NCBI RefSeq assembly: GCF_028765165.1
Contig: NZ_JARADB010000001.1
Location: 682,001-746,000 of the forward strand
Length of the DNA: 64,000 bases
Source: Paenibacillus sp. MAHUQ-63
Lineage (GTDB): Bacteria > Bacillota > Bacilli > Paenibacillales > NBRC-103111
Direction of reading: 5' to 3'
The position numbers and the translations under genes are program-made. Under the pieces are notes generated by a model. It searched no databases. It was not told where the DNA came from and saw only the letters and a list, made by a program, of their open reading frames with translations. Positions 47,636 through 55,895 of the stretch are shown piece after piece. Position 1 is the first letter of the stretch; each line of letters begins with the position of its first letter.

Positions 47636-50203
47636 CTAGGTTGTTGTAATCATGCTTCCACCAATACGCGAATTCTCTTTATTCAGATATGGGCCGACAA
47701 CACGGGCGAGACTAACACCGTCAATGATTAAGTTGACGTCACCTGACTTGTTGTTGCTATTTCCGCCATTACTGAATTGCATTGCTGTAAGTACTGCATT
47801 GCCAAGAGCGCCTGCTAATTTGTCGACGAAGGATGTATTCTCAAGCGGCACGACCATTTCAGAGCCAGCCTCTCCGATCTGCGCAATCGTCGGACTATCT
47901 ACAATCCCACCCCGGGCGAGTCTTGGAATTTTCGGGATTTGTGGCATTCCGATAGATCCGCCACCAAGAACAATATCAGTACCTGGTACACTAACACTTG
48001 GGATATTAATTTTGATAGCATTAACTTTGTCGATGAAACCATTGACCAGATCGATAGCTGAATTGATTCCATTCTTAATTGCCGTACCAATGCCTTCCCA
48101 AATTTCACCGGTCTTCTCTGTCAACTCTCCCCATACCGCAAGGACAGCTGTGTTTACTCCAGAGAAGTCGAGTTTAGCAATGAGGTCGAATTTCTCACTG
48201 ACTTTTTTCTTAAGTTCATCCCACTTGGTCCCTGTATCCGTTTTAAGGTTTTCCCAGGACGTAACGATAGTATTTTTAATTTCATCCCACTTCACAAAAG
48301 CTTTCGTCTCTTCCCACTTAGTACTCAAGCTTTGTTTGAATTCATCCCACTTGGTCCCAGTTTCGGTTTTAAGATCGGTCCACTTATCGACAATTGCCTT
48401 CTTAATTTCATCCCATTTAACATATGCTTTTGTGTTTTCCCAACCCTTGGATAGAACTTCTTTAAACTCTGTCCACTTTGTTTCCGTCTCACCTTTCATC
48501 TCTTCCCAGTAAGCAACGACCTTCGTCTTTACGGCATCCCAAACAATGCCGTTTTCTATGGCATACCATGTTTTACCTATACTTTCTTTCATTTCTCCAA
48601 ACTTGGTCGATACCTTATCGCGGATATATTCGGCAAAGTCTAAAGCTTCTAGTTTGGTTGGATCGCCGTACTTCTTGATTTCTTCTTTCAATCCAGACCA
48701 TGTGTCGCTGAATTCCTTTTTCCATTCTTTCATTTTGTTTGCTGTTTCAGGTGAGAATATCCCAATGAATCCGGTAATCGCATCAAATGAACCAGAGATA
48801 TTTTTTTCGAAACCATTAAAAGCCTTTTCAAAATCCCCGCTGATCAATCCGCTAATTAACTGAATAGTACCTGCCCAAGATCTAATGCCACCTGCAATGG
48901 AATCAATGGAATATGACACTCGTTTAGCTGATTCGCTTTTGAATTGATCCCAGAAATCTTGAATAGGTTTAGAGTTGGAAATTGATTTAACAAGGTCTTC
49001 AATGCTTTCGCCTAATTCACCAAAGGAATTCTTTAGATTTCCCAAAGAATCACTGAGGCGCTTTTTGTCCTCTTCCGGAATGAAATCATTAATGGCTTTT
49101 CGAAACTTATCGGCTAGCTCCTGAATTTTTGTAGGAATCTTTGTGGATTCATCATTAAATCCGTCACTCATTCCTACGCCCAATCCACCGCCCACTGAGT
49201 CTGACTTTGAGTCATTGTCATCCTTGCTCGCGCTTCCTAGTTGGTTAAGCTCGTCAAATCCTGCGAGCGAATTAGCTGCCTTCTTTGCTTTTTTACCGGC
49301 AGCGTCAAGAGAATCCCCCAAACCATCCACAGCACCCGATTGAGAATCAATGGCAGCCGCTTGAGCATTACCCGCCGCAATATTAGATTTAGGAAATAAT
49401 GCTCTCATGAATGCAGAGACATTCTTAAAAACAACTTCCGCTCTTCTTGCCATTTCCGTGAGCAATGGTAATGCTATGTTAAGAATAGGAAGAAATGCTT
49501 GCCCTAAAGCCAACTTAACATCGGATAAAGCGGCAACAAAACCACCTTTTAACAAGGCTGTGTTGTTCGCTATTTCTGTACCAAAGTTAGTGGTTGTTGA
49601 ATCTAAGATGTGATAGTAAAGGATGGTTTTTTTCATTCCCTCGCTGAGTTCTTCCCAGGGGGCACCGTTAGCCATCATTTTGTATGCTCTGGATTGTTGG
49701 ATTGCTGCAACACGAACGTTGACGCCCAACTCGTCAGCACCATCGGCCTCTTGGTTCATCGCTGAACGCATCCGGTCGGAAATCTCTACCTGATCCATGC
49801 CGGTTCTGCTCCGAATAATCGCAGCAGCTTTAATTAAGTCAGTCGTCTTTTTGAGCAAATCTTGCTCATCTTTAGCAATAGACTTCAATCGTAGCGAATA
49901 GTTATTGCCCATTTCCGCAACCGATAGCTTTGAAAACCCCATGGCATCACCGACGGTGTTTTGCCATTTTACAAAATCGCCCATGCTCTTCCCGAGCGTA
50001 TTACTTATGGTTCCCATCAATGCTTCGAATTTTATAGCATCATCCACCGCATCGCTTAAAGCCAATCCAACTCCGATACTACCGAGAATCCCAGCGATTT
50101 TTCCGCCGAAATTTTTCAGATCTGTTTGAGCTTTGGTCAGCTCTTTTTTCATCTGGGTGAAGTCTGCGCCAGCACGTATAACTAAATTCCGGATGATCGA
50201 GAT
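47636..50203 (-). CDS. Tail tape measure protein, apparently AUC-initiated
   Basis: An 855-residue protein that sets tail length. A perfect AAGGAGGTGA (50219-50210) is followed 6 bp later by ATC at 50203, giving (M)SIIRNLVIRAGADFTQMKKE, the usual tape-measure start; an in-frame TGA is just upstream and no canonical start lies before residue 18. N-terminal about 200 residues are helical, residues about 560-680 hold repeated W-D-E-x-K / W-x-x-L-K-T-x-T-G-T-K blocks, and a hydrophobic region follows. The first ATG (50152) has no ribosome site. Confidence 0.9.
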   Translation of the reverse strand: MSIIRNLVIRAGADFTQMKKELTKAQTDLKNFGGKIAGILGSIGVGLALSDAVDDAIKFEALMGTISNTLGKSMGDFVKWQNTVGDAMGFSKLSVAEMGNNYSLRLKSIAKDEQDLLKKTTDLIKAAAIIRSRTGMDQVEISDRMRSAMNQEADGADELGVNVRVAAIQQSRAYKMMANGAPWEELSEGMKKTILYYHILDSTTTNFGTEIANNTALLKGGFVAALSDVKLALGQAFLPILNIALPLLTEMARRAEVVFKNVSAFMRALFPKSNIAAGNAQAAAIDSQSGAVDGLGDSLDAAGKKAKKAANSLAGFDELNQLGSASKDDNDSKSDSVGGGLGVGMSDGFNDESTKIPTKIQELADKFRKAINDFIPEEDKKRLSDSLGNLKNSFGELGESIEDLVKSISNSKPIQDFWDQFKSESAKRVSYSIDSIAGGIRSWAGTIQLISGLISGDFEKAFNGFEKNISGSFDAITGFIGIFSPETANKMKEWKKEFSDTWSGLKEEIKKYGDPTKLEALDFAEYIRDKVSTKFGEMKESIGKTWYAIENGIVWDAVKTKVVAYWEEMKGETETKWTEFKEVLSKGWENTKAYVKWDEIKKAIVDKWTDLKTETGTKWDEFKQSLSTKWEETKAFVKWDEIKNTIVTSWENLKTDTGTKWDELKKKVSEKFDLIAKLDFSGVNTAVLAVWGELTEKTGEIWEGIGTAIKNGINSAIDLVNGFIDKVNAIKINIPSVSVPGTDIVLGGGSIGMPQIPKIPRLARGGIVDSPTIAQIGEAGSEMVVPLENTSFVDKLAGALGNAVLTAMQFSNGGNSNNKSGDVNLIIDGVSLARVVGPYLNKENSRIGGSMITTT

Positions 50204-50226
50204 GGCCGTTCACCTCCTTGTATGCT

Positions 50227-50580
50227 TCATGTCACTGTCCCGCCGAACATCGCGTTTAATCGTTTCACCTCCGCGAACATATCGACGGCAGCTTGCTCTT
50301 GATTCTCTTTTGGTTTTTCTTTGAGGATGTCTTCCAATCTAGGCCAGTTCTTTACCCGACCGAAATATGCGCCATAATAAGCCGCAGAAATTCGCTCATT
50401 CTGCATAAACTTTTCGCGCTTGTGGTGTTCTTCTATATGGACTGTTAGTTCATATGGCGTCATATCGTTATACTCGTACAAGCTAATACCGACCGCCACC
50501 GCAGCCCTGTATGATTCTTGCCAATCGAAAGCTTTTACTTCTCGCGGCTCGCCGGTTTCATTTGGTCCACCGCTAGATTG
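50227..50580 (-). CDS. GT-type extension of the tail assembly chaperone, read by -1 frameshift
   Basis: A 117-codon frame after the slippery site, with no ribosome site of its own at the internal GTG (50499). Read by frameshifting it yields a 225-residue fusion, as in lambda gpG-T. Sequence: SSGGPNETGEPREVKAFDWQ then TPYELTVHIEEHHKREKFMQ and VDMFAEVKRLNAMFGG, like the T parts of Firmicute chaperones. Confidence 0.75.
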   Translation of the reverse strand, partial: QSSGGPNETGEPREVKAFDWQESYRAAVAVGISLYEYNDMTPYELTVHIEEHHKREKFMQNERISAAYYGAYFGRVKNWPRLEDILKEKPKENQEQAAVDMFAEVKRLNAMFGGTVT

Positions 50581-50903
50581 TTTCCCCCAAACTTGCCGTA
50601 GGCTTTATTGAAAGCCTCATAAATCTTTTCCATCAAGTATTCATGAGAAGGTGCATAATCCAAAATGTCCTCCATCATTTCCAAAGTGAGCTTTTCGCCA
50701 TTCTCTCTTGCATCTTTTTCTAGTCCATAGAAAAAGATTGTTTCAAGTTCATCAAGATCTGTTCCTTGGTTTTCCTGTTCCATGTCCTCCACACTTTTAC
50801 CATTGCGAGCCAACATTCTTTTCAGAGCTTTGTGACCGAAACGCAGTTCGCGTGGTCTGTCCAATTCTACAATTACAACGTCATTATTGTTTGCGTTCGC
50901 CAT
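50535..50903 (-). CDS. Tail assembly chaperone, G-type
   Basis: A 122-residue cytoplasmic chaperone for the tape measure: VVIVELDRPRELRFGHKALK, ETIFFYGLEKDAREN, LMEKIYEAFNKAYGKFGGNN. Contains the -1 frameshift site near its end. Sits between the major tail protein and tape measure, the invariant position. Confidence 0.85.
   Translation of the reverse strand: MANANNNDVVIVELDRPRELRFGHKALKRMLARNGKSVEDMEQENQGTDLDELETIFFYGLEKDARENGEKLTLEMMEDILDYAPSHEYLMEKIYEAFNKAYGKFGGNNLAVDQMKPASREK
50580..50586 (-). promoter_or_regulatory. Programmed -1 frameshift site GGGAAAC
   Basis: In the zero frame the sequence is G GGA AAC, a canonical slippery heptamer (lambda G/GT uses GGGAAAG). A -1 shift here opens the 117-codon frame to 50227; the reading frames match exactly. 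Confidence 0.8.
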
Positions 50904-50976
50904 TTCCTCTTCATCCTCCGATTAATAGAAATAAGGCTAGAACCGTTTAAAGTCCTAGCCCTCGCTTGCTTAATTA

Positions 50977-51690
50977 CTAAGCTGTTTTAACCACAACAAC
51001 TTCGTAAACCTTTTGTGTCTTGCCATTTTCGTTAGCAAGGATCGTCAGTTTCTTACCGATGTTGATTGTCAAAGGAATAACGGCCGATGGAGAACCACTC
51101 ACCAAGTCCTGTGAGTATACACCATCAATATACAATTTCAGCGCATGAGAAGCTGCTGTTGCTGTAATTGTAGTTGACGTGGCGGTTACGCCACTGAAAG
51201 TATAGCTGTAATTGTTGTTTGAAAATGCCGGTGATAATGTACCACCAGCACCGGAAAGTCCAAGAGCAGACAGTCCAGTACTTGGTGTTGTGACCAACGA
51301 AGGAGCTCCTGAGACTTTAATTGTCGCTTCAAAGCCGATCGCTCCCTCTACCTCAACACCTGTTGTCTTAAAGCCTGTTACCCCTCCAGTGAAATTCCAT
51401 GACGCTCCTAAAGCCGGTGGGAAAATGATCGCATATGAATCATTTGTTCCATTGTTAAAAGCATTATATAGCGCCATTTGACCGAGTGTATCCGATGGGT
51501 CAAAGAACCCAACAACACTAACCTCACCAGCATCTTTAAACCCGGGAATAGACTCTTTATAGCCACCTGGACTGGAGAGGGTTGTAACGTCAATCGAGTC
51601 TGACTGCATCTCAGGTGGTGTGATGGATGTGATCGATGCTATATTATTAGCTCCAATCGTTAGTTTCGTCCCCATTGCTCTTTGTACCAA
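50977..51690 (-). CDS. Major tail (tube) protein with C-terminal Ig-like domain
   Basis: A 237-residue protein from a TTG start after AGGAGG. The N-terminal 130 residues (TIGANNIASITSITPPEMQS, STLGQMALYNAFNNGTNDSY) form the tail-tube fold; the C-terminal part (SGAGGTLSPAFSNNNYSYTF) is a cadherin-like beta-sandwich displayed outside the tube, as in several phages. Confidence 0.88.
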   Translation of the reverse strand: MVQRAMGTKLTIGANNIASITSITPPEMQSDSIDVTTLSSPGGYKESIPGFKDAGEVSVVGFFDPSDTLGQMALYNAFNNGTNDSYAIIFPPALGASWNFTGGVTGFKTTGVEVEGAIGFEATIKVSGAPSLVTTPSTGLSALGLSGAGGTLSPAFSNNNYSYTFSGVTATSTTITATAASHALKLYIDGVYSQDLVSGSPSAVIPLTINIGKKLTILANENGKTQKVYEVVVVKTA

Positions 51691-51702
51691 ATTAACAACC
51701 TC

Positions 51703-52083
51703 CTATAAATAAACTTGAAACGGAATTGTGGACCGATATAAATCAGGCTCAACGTCATAACCCTCTTGTGGTTCAGAGAGAATGACATCTTGTACATATA
51801 ACGTTCCGTCGCCAATAGCCCGGGTTTGAAAACTGATAATAGACTCAGTGACGAGTGAAGTTAGCTGCTTCATCTCCGGATAGGTTTTAGCTACAATGCT
51901 GACTTCTGCAGATATGCTTTTGCTGTTAATATAGCCAGTCAATGTTTTTAGCTTCACACCTTCATTCGAGACGTAAGCCACATAAGGAGCCGTCTTGTCT
52001 GCACTTACAACCAAAGGAAATACTTTGTTCGCCAATGCTGGAATCAACTCAATTTCAAAAGCCAAAGCTTCCTCGAATCTCAA
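51703..52083 (-). CDS. Tail completion protein (DUF3168/gp11-like)
   Basis: A 126-residue protein from TTG: RFEEALAFEIELIPALANKV, YVAYVSNEGVKLKTLTGYIN, typical of head-tail joining/completion proteins in this gene position. Confidence 0.7.
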   Translation of the reverse strand: MRFEEALAFEIELIPALANKVFPLVVSADKTAPYVAYVSNEGVKLKTLTGYINSKSISAEVSIVAKTYPEMKQLTSLVTESIISFQTRAIGDGTLYVQDVILSEPQEGYDVEPDLYRSTIPFQVYL

Positions 52084-52088
52084 CTAAC

Positions 52089-52538
52089 TCACCCTCTCTC
52101 ACTAAGGATCTTATCAATTTCTTTCCCGGCTGTTTGAATAACCTGCTTCTCGATCTTGTCCGCATTATTCTCAATAGCATGCCTCAGATAGCGATAACCC
52201 GGCGTATAGTGTCCGTTGGTCGTCCATCCATACTCTTGCGAAGCTGGATAGTATGAGCGCTTGTTCGTCTTTGAAAGCTTGACGAATACGTCATTCATCT
52301 TTGGATCGATCATAACTCCATAAACCTTTTTACCGGGCTTCACCTTGCGCTCTGCCTTCATGATGACGCCCTTTTTCAGTTGACCGGTGTCTACCGGAGC
52401 ATTTGACTTTGCGGCTTTCCTCGCGATTGCAGCACCCGCTCTAGCCGCCTTATTTGCGACCTTTTGAGGCACTTGTCCGAGTCGCCGCATGTCACGCTCA
52501 AGCCGTCTTAAACCATCGATATCTCCTCGTCGAGCCAC
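52089..52538 (-). CDS. HK97 gp10-like head-tail protein
   Basis: A 149-residue basic protein from GTG: GLRRLERDMRRLGQVPQKVA and RKAAKSNAPVDTGQLKKGVI are the gp10 family hallmarks. Completes the neck of the particle. One-base overlap with the head-closure gene. Confidence 0.85.
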   Translation of the reverse strand: MARRGDIDGLRRLERDMRRLGQVPQKVANKAARAGAAIARKAAKSNAPVDTGQLKKGVIMKAERKVKPGKKVYGVMIDPKMNDVFVKLSKTNKRSYYPASQEYGWTTNGHYTPGYRYLRHAIENNADKIEKQVIQTAGKEIDKILSERG

Positions 52539-52858
52539 TAAACCACCAACTTACAATAAAAAAGTAACTCTCGGTTTGATGATTGAACATTTATAACAGA
52601 AAGTATTTCGTAGACCTCAGTGCCATGTTGAATTCTCATAGTATTGTTTATTCCAGGTTGATACCTCGTTCTGAACTTCACTTCAACCAAACTCTGTATC
52701 GCTGCAGCGCTGAAATACTCTTTACCTATCAAGGGATCTTTGGAGGCTCGTATGGTCATGAAATCAATCCATTCATGGTTACTTTCACCAAATGAATTGC
52801 GACCCGGTTTCAATGTTTTTATCGTTATTGTCTGCTTCAACTTACCGGCGTTGATCAT
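52538..52858 (-). CDS. Head closure protein (SPP1 gp16-like)
   Basis: A 106-residue protein: TITIKTLKPGRNSFGESNHE...WIDFMTIRASKDPLIGKEYF...MRIQHGTEVYEILSVINV matches the phage head closure/stopper family. ATGA-type overlap with its neighbour. Confidence 0.85.
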   Translation of the reverse strand: MINAGKLKQTITIKTLKPGRNSFGESNHEWIDFMTIRASKDPLIGKEYFSAAAIQSLVEVKFRTRYQPGINNTMRIQHGTEVYEILSVINVQSSNRELLFYCKLVV

Positions 52859-53112
52859 TTCGACGCATCATCCTCATCGTCGTTCCGAGGAGATTCATTT
52901 TTATCGACTCCCCCTCGCCCTGGACCTTTGCCAGTGTTAGGAGAAGCCTCCTGCTTCTGCTGACTTTTTTGTTCCTTCACTTCTTCGCCAAGGAAACCAA
53001 GTTCACGAAGATCATTACACCTTTGGGCGTTTCCTTCGTAAACAGAGTCAACAGGATAGTAAATACCATTACTTTTCTCGATAAATTCGACCGAAACAAT
53101 GTGTTTTTTCAT
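52855..53112 (-). CDS. Hypothetical head-region protein with acidic low-complexity tail
   Basis: An 85-residue protein: MKKHIVSVEFIEKSNGIYYP then a C-terminal Lys/Gln/Asp-rich disordered tail. Start at 53112 is backed by AGGTGATTAC. Possibly a head-tail or decoration protein; not recognised. Confidence 0.62.
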   Translation of the reverse strand: MKKHIVSVEFIEKSNGIYYPVDSVYEGNAQRCNDLRELGFLGEEVKEQKSQQKQEASPNTGKGPGRGGVDKNESPRNDDEDDASK

Positions 53113-53129
53113 GTAATCACCTACTCTCA

Positions 53130-53384
53130 TCAATCTTTAAGCTGTAAGATGATGCTTTCCAAGCTGAAATTCAGCTTGTCGATCTTCACTGAAGGATCCC
53201 GATTCTCGTAATGAAGGGATACATAGAGCATGACGGCCAGTGTATAACTGGCCCCATCCTGCTCCTCCACTCCCGCTTTTAGCAAATACTCCTTGGCTGC
53301 TTCAATTAGGAGAGCGAGGGTTAAATCATCCTCGCTCCCATCAATGCGCAGATATCCTTTCAATTCTCCCAACGAGAGCTCCAT
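53130..53384 (-). CDS. Head-tail connector (gp6-like)
   Basis: An 84-residue helical protein: LGELKGYLRIDGSEDDLTLA and EAAKEYLLKAGVEEQDGASY, the small connector family that binds the portal ring. 14 bp from the capsid gene. Confidence 0.85.
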   Translation of the reverse strand: MELSLGELKGYLRIDGSEDDLTLALLIEAAKEYLLKAGVEEQDGASYTLAVMLYVSLHYENRDPSVKIDKLNFSLESIILQLKD

Positions 53385-53398
53385 AAAATCACCCTTAA

Positions 53399-54538
53399 TT
53401 AAGGCGTAGCAACCACTTTCGCGATGCGGAATGCGGATTTCAGCTTGATTTTGTGGTCAACCCAAGCTGTAAGAACGAACAATTCAATGCCGGTTTTAAC
53501 GTCTTTGTCACGATCGTATAGCACTTGTGGGTCGTAGTTGATGTGGGAATAACGGAAGTCACCAACAATTGGTTTAGTTGCAGAATCGCAGAACACAACA
53601 GGCTTACCGAGAACTTGCTCAGGTTGCGCATTATAGAGTGTTGCGTTGCCATTTGCCAGCGTCTCGATAATATCCATGTAATCCGCATAGCGCATCATGA
53701 TGCTTGCGTTTTCGCGGTAATCTTCATGCAGAGCTGCAATCGAGGCCTTGATAGCTTTATAAAGGTCAGACCCCACAACTTCGGTGATGCCATTTTGAGT
53801 GGAATAGAAGCTCATCAGCTCTTCACCTGTGGCCGGTGTTGTAGCAAAAGCAACTTTCTTCTCTTTTGCAGCAAGACCGCTTTGCAAAGCTTGGTCAACG
53901 GTTTGTACAAGGTTGGTGTCCGTAGCCGCCAGGATCGTCTCGGAAATAGGAACGAATACCTTGAATTTGTGTCGACCAAACGTTACAACATCACCATCGG
54001 CTTTTAGTTCTTTAGCCGTGGCTGTGTCAGCAATGAAATCATCATTAGTGTCGAGCGTGAAGGTTACTTTCGGGATTTCGAGATTAGCAACACTTGTCAC
54101 CGTCGCAACATTACGCAACGGATTTTTCACGAACGGCTCATGGAGCAATTCAGTCGACATTGTGGATGGAAGGATCTTCTCTCCACCTGTGCTGTTTCCA
54201 TCACCGAGAGCAGCTTTGATCTCTGGAGATACGGTTTTACCGCCGATAACCGCGCGAATCAGGGCTGCTTTAGCCGCAGCAACTTTCGATTTAGGATCAG
54301 CAACGTTCTCAATTGGGTTGCGTTGCAGGTTCTTCAGTTGCTCTGCTTCCATTTCGTCATGCTCTTTTTGCAGGATGTCGAAGCGAGCTTTCAAGTTGGA
54401 CTCTTTCGTTTCCAGCGCCTTGATTGTATCGATGCTTGCATCCGGCTTAGAGGCTTCTGTCAATTTTTCTTGCTTTGCAGCAGCGTACGCATTACCGATT
54501 GTAACAAGGTCATTCTTAAGGTCGAATAAAGTTTTCAT
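53399..54538 (-). CDS. Major capsid protein, HK97 family
   Basis: A 379-residue protein. N-terminal about 90 residues are coiled-coil scaffold-like (delta domain: KEKLTEASKPDASIDTIKAL), followed by the HK97 fold (GGEKILPSTMSTELLHEPFV, VATVTSVANLEIPKVTFTLD, NASIMMRYADYMDIIETLAN, GKPVVFCDSATKPIVGDFRY). The delta domain is probably removed by the upstream protease during maturation. Confidence 0.93.
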   Translation of the reverse strand: MKTLFDLKNDLVTIGNAYAAAKQEKLTEASKPDASIDTIKALETKESNLKARFDILQKEHDEMEAEQLKNLQRNPIENVADPKSKVAAAKAALIRAVIGGKTVSPEIKAALGDGNSTGGEKILPSTMSTELLHEPFVKNPLRNVATVTSVANLEIPKVTFTLDTNDDFIADTATAKELKADGDVVTFGRHKFKVFVPISETILAATDTNLVQTVDQALQSGLAAKEKKVAFATTPATGEELMSFYSTQNGITEVVGSDLYKAIKASIAALHEDYRENASIMMRYADYMDIIETLANGNATLYNAQPEQVLGKPVVFCDSATKPIVGDFRYSHINYDPQVLYDRDKDVKTGIELFVLTAWVDHKIKLKSAFRIAKVVATP

Positions 54539-55303
54539 TTAAATACCTCCCAGGTATGATTTCAAATTTTGTAGTTCAAGTCTTGCGTTATTGGCAATTT
54601 CTTGCCGCTGTTGCTCTGTCAAAACCTTATTTTCAGGGGCGGCTACAGGCTCCTCTTTTGGGATAATTGCGGCCGGAACGTTACGGTATTTAGCTAAAAG
54701 CTTGTTATTGGCATGAGCCGCAACTTGCTTGGATTCCCCGACAACATCACAGAGTCCATAGTCAAATGCCTCTTGTGCAGTTAGCCAGGTCTCCGCTTCC
54801 ATAAGTAAGATTAGATCGTCCTCAGAAAGTTTATCACCAGCTTTGGTGAGATAAGACTGTCTGATCGACGTATCAACCTTTTCCAACATGTCCGCGGCTT
54901 CACGAAGGTCTTTAGCGTTACCTGCGGTGTACATCCATGCATTGTGAATCATCATCATAGCGTTGCTTGGCATGATGATCGTGTCGCCGGCCATCGTAAT
55001 TACGGATGCAATTGACGCTGCAAGCCCATCAACATGGATATTTACATGCGCCTTATGACGCTTGAGCATGTTGTAAATTGCCACACCTTCAAACACATCA
55101 CCACCAGGAGAATTAATATAAACATTAAGTGTTTTCAACTCACCTAATGCGTCCAGTTCTCCTTTGAAACTTTTGGCTGAATGTGCGTAGTAGCCACCAC
55201 CCCAAGAGGCAATTTCGAGGTAAAGGTAAAGGTCAGCTTCGTCACTTGTTTGATTTTTGAACTCCCAAAACTTCTTATTCTTCGCATTTTGCTTATCTGC
55301 CAT
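54539..55303 (-). CDS. ClpP-like prohead protease
   Basis: A 254-residue Ser protease of the ClpP fold: NVYINSPGGDVFEGVAIYNM, catalytic Ser97 in VDGLAASIASVI and His120 in MMMIHNAWMYTAGN. Cleaves scaffold/delta domain during capsid maturation. The start at 55303 is preferred over a GTG inside the GGAGGTGATA ribosome site. Confidence 0.92.
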   Translation of the reverse strand: MADKQNAKNKKFWEFKNQTSDEADLYLYLEIASWGGGYYAHSAKSFKGELDALGELKTLNVYINSPGGDVFEGVAIYNMLKRHKAHVNIHVDGLAASIASVITMAGDTIIMPSNAMMMIHNAWMYTAGNAKDLREAADMLEKVDTSIRQSYLTKAGDKLSEDDLILLMEAETWLTAQEAFDYGLCDVVGESKQVAAHANNKLLAKYRNVPAAIIPKEEPVAAPENKVLTEQQRQEIANNARLELQNLKSYLGGI

Positions 55304-55320
55304 TTTTATTATCACCTCCC

Positions 55321-55884
55321 CTACTTAATAATGAGTTCCCATCTATCACGCCAAATTGCCCACTTACCATTCGCGGTGACCGATAAAGTTTGTTGATCTT
55401 TAGGTATTGCAGTTGATGGCATAACAAAAAACATTGCCTCTTGCCCGATTAGTGCGCACAAGATAACAATGTCTGAAGATAGAGATAAGTCTTTTTTTAT
55501 TCTTCCGTTCGGAAGTCTAATGTTGAATGCTGACTCCACCATGCCTGATTCGTGTTTGTTTGTTAATACGAAAGTCCACTTATTATCGAGGAATTTCGCT
55601 GTTTTCACCTCTACCCTTATATTTTTATTGACCAACAGATCATAAGGGTGAGTTTTCCCTTGCAATTTGTTCATATCGTCAACTTGAAAACCTAGATTTT
55701 CAAGTTTGGACTTAACAAGCGATTCACCCGCATCTCCGGAATGAGCCCGTGATTTTATGTCATGATATGACCTGAATTTCGTGACGGCTGTTCTGACCAC
55801 CCCATACTTCTCGGCAATTTGACGGTCACTGAGTCCTTTGATGTGGTATTCTTGCCGTACAATATCCAATGTCAACACACTCAT
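55321..55884 (-). CDS. HTH plus PD-(D/E)XK nuclease, homing-endonuclease-like, inserted between portal and protease
   Basis: A 187-residue protein. The N-terminal 45 residues contain LSDRQIAEKYGVVRTAVTKF, a DNA-reading HTH; then E54 (GESLVKSKL), P80-Y-D82 and E92-V-K94 (RVEVKTAKF) form a PD-(D/E)XK core, as in I-Ssp6803I-type endonucleases. It sits in the otherwise conserved portal-protease interval. GGGAGTGAT precedes the ATG. Free-standing homing endonuclease is the best reading; a phage nicking enzyme is possible. Confidence 0.78.
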   Translation of the reverse strand: MSVLTLDIVRQEYHIKGLSDRQIAEKYGVVRTAVTKFRSYHDIKSRAHSGDAGESLVKSKLENLGFQVDDMNKLQGKTHPYDLLVNKNIRVEVKTAKFLDNKWTFVLTNKHESGMVESAFNIRLPNGRIKKDLSLSSDIVILCALIGQEAMFFVMPSTAIPKDQQTLSVTANGKWAIWRDRWELIIK

Positions 55885-55895
55885 AAAATCACTCC

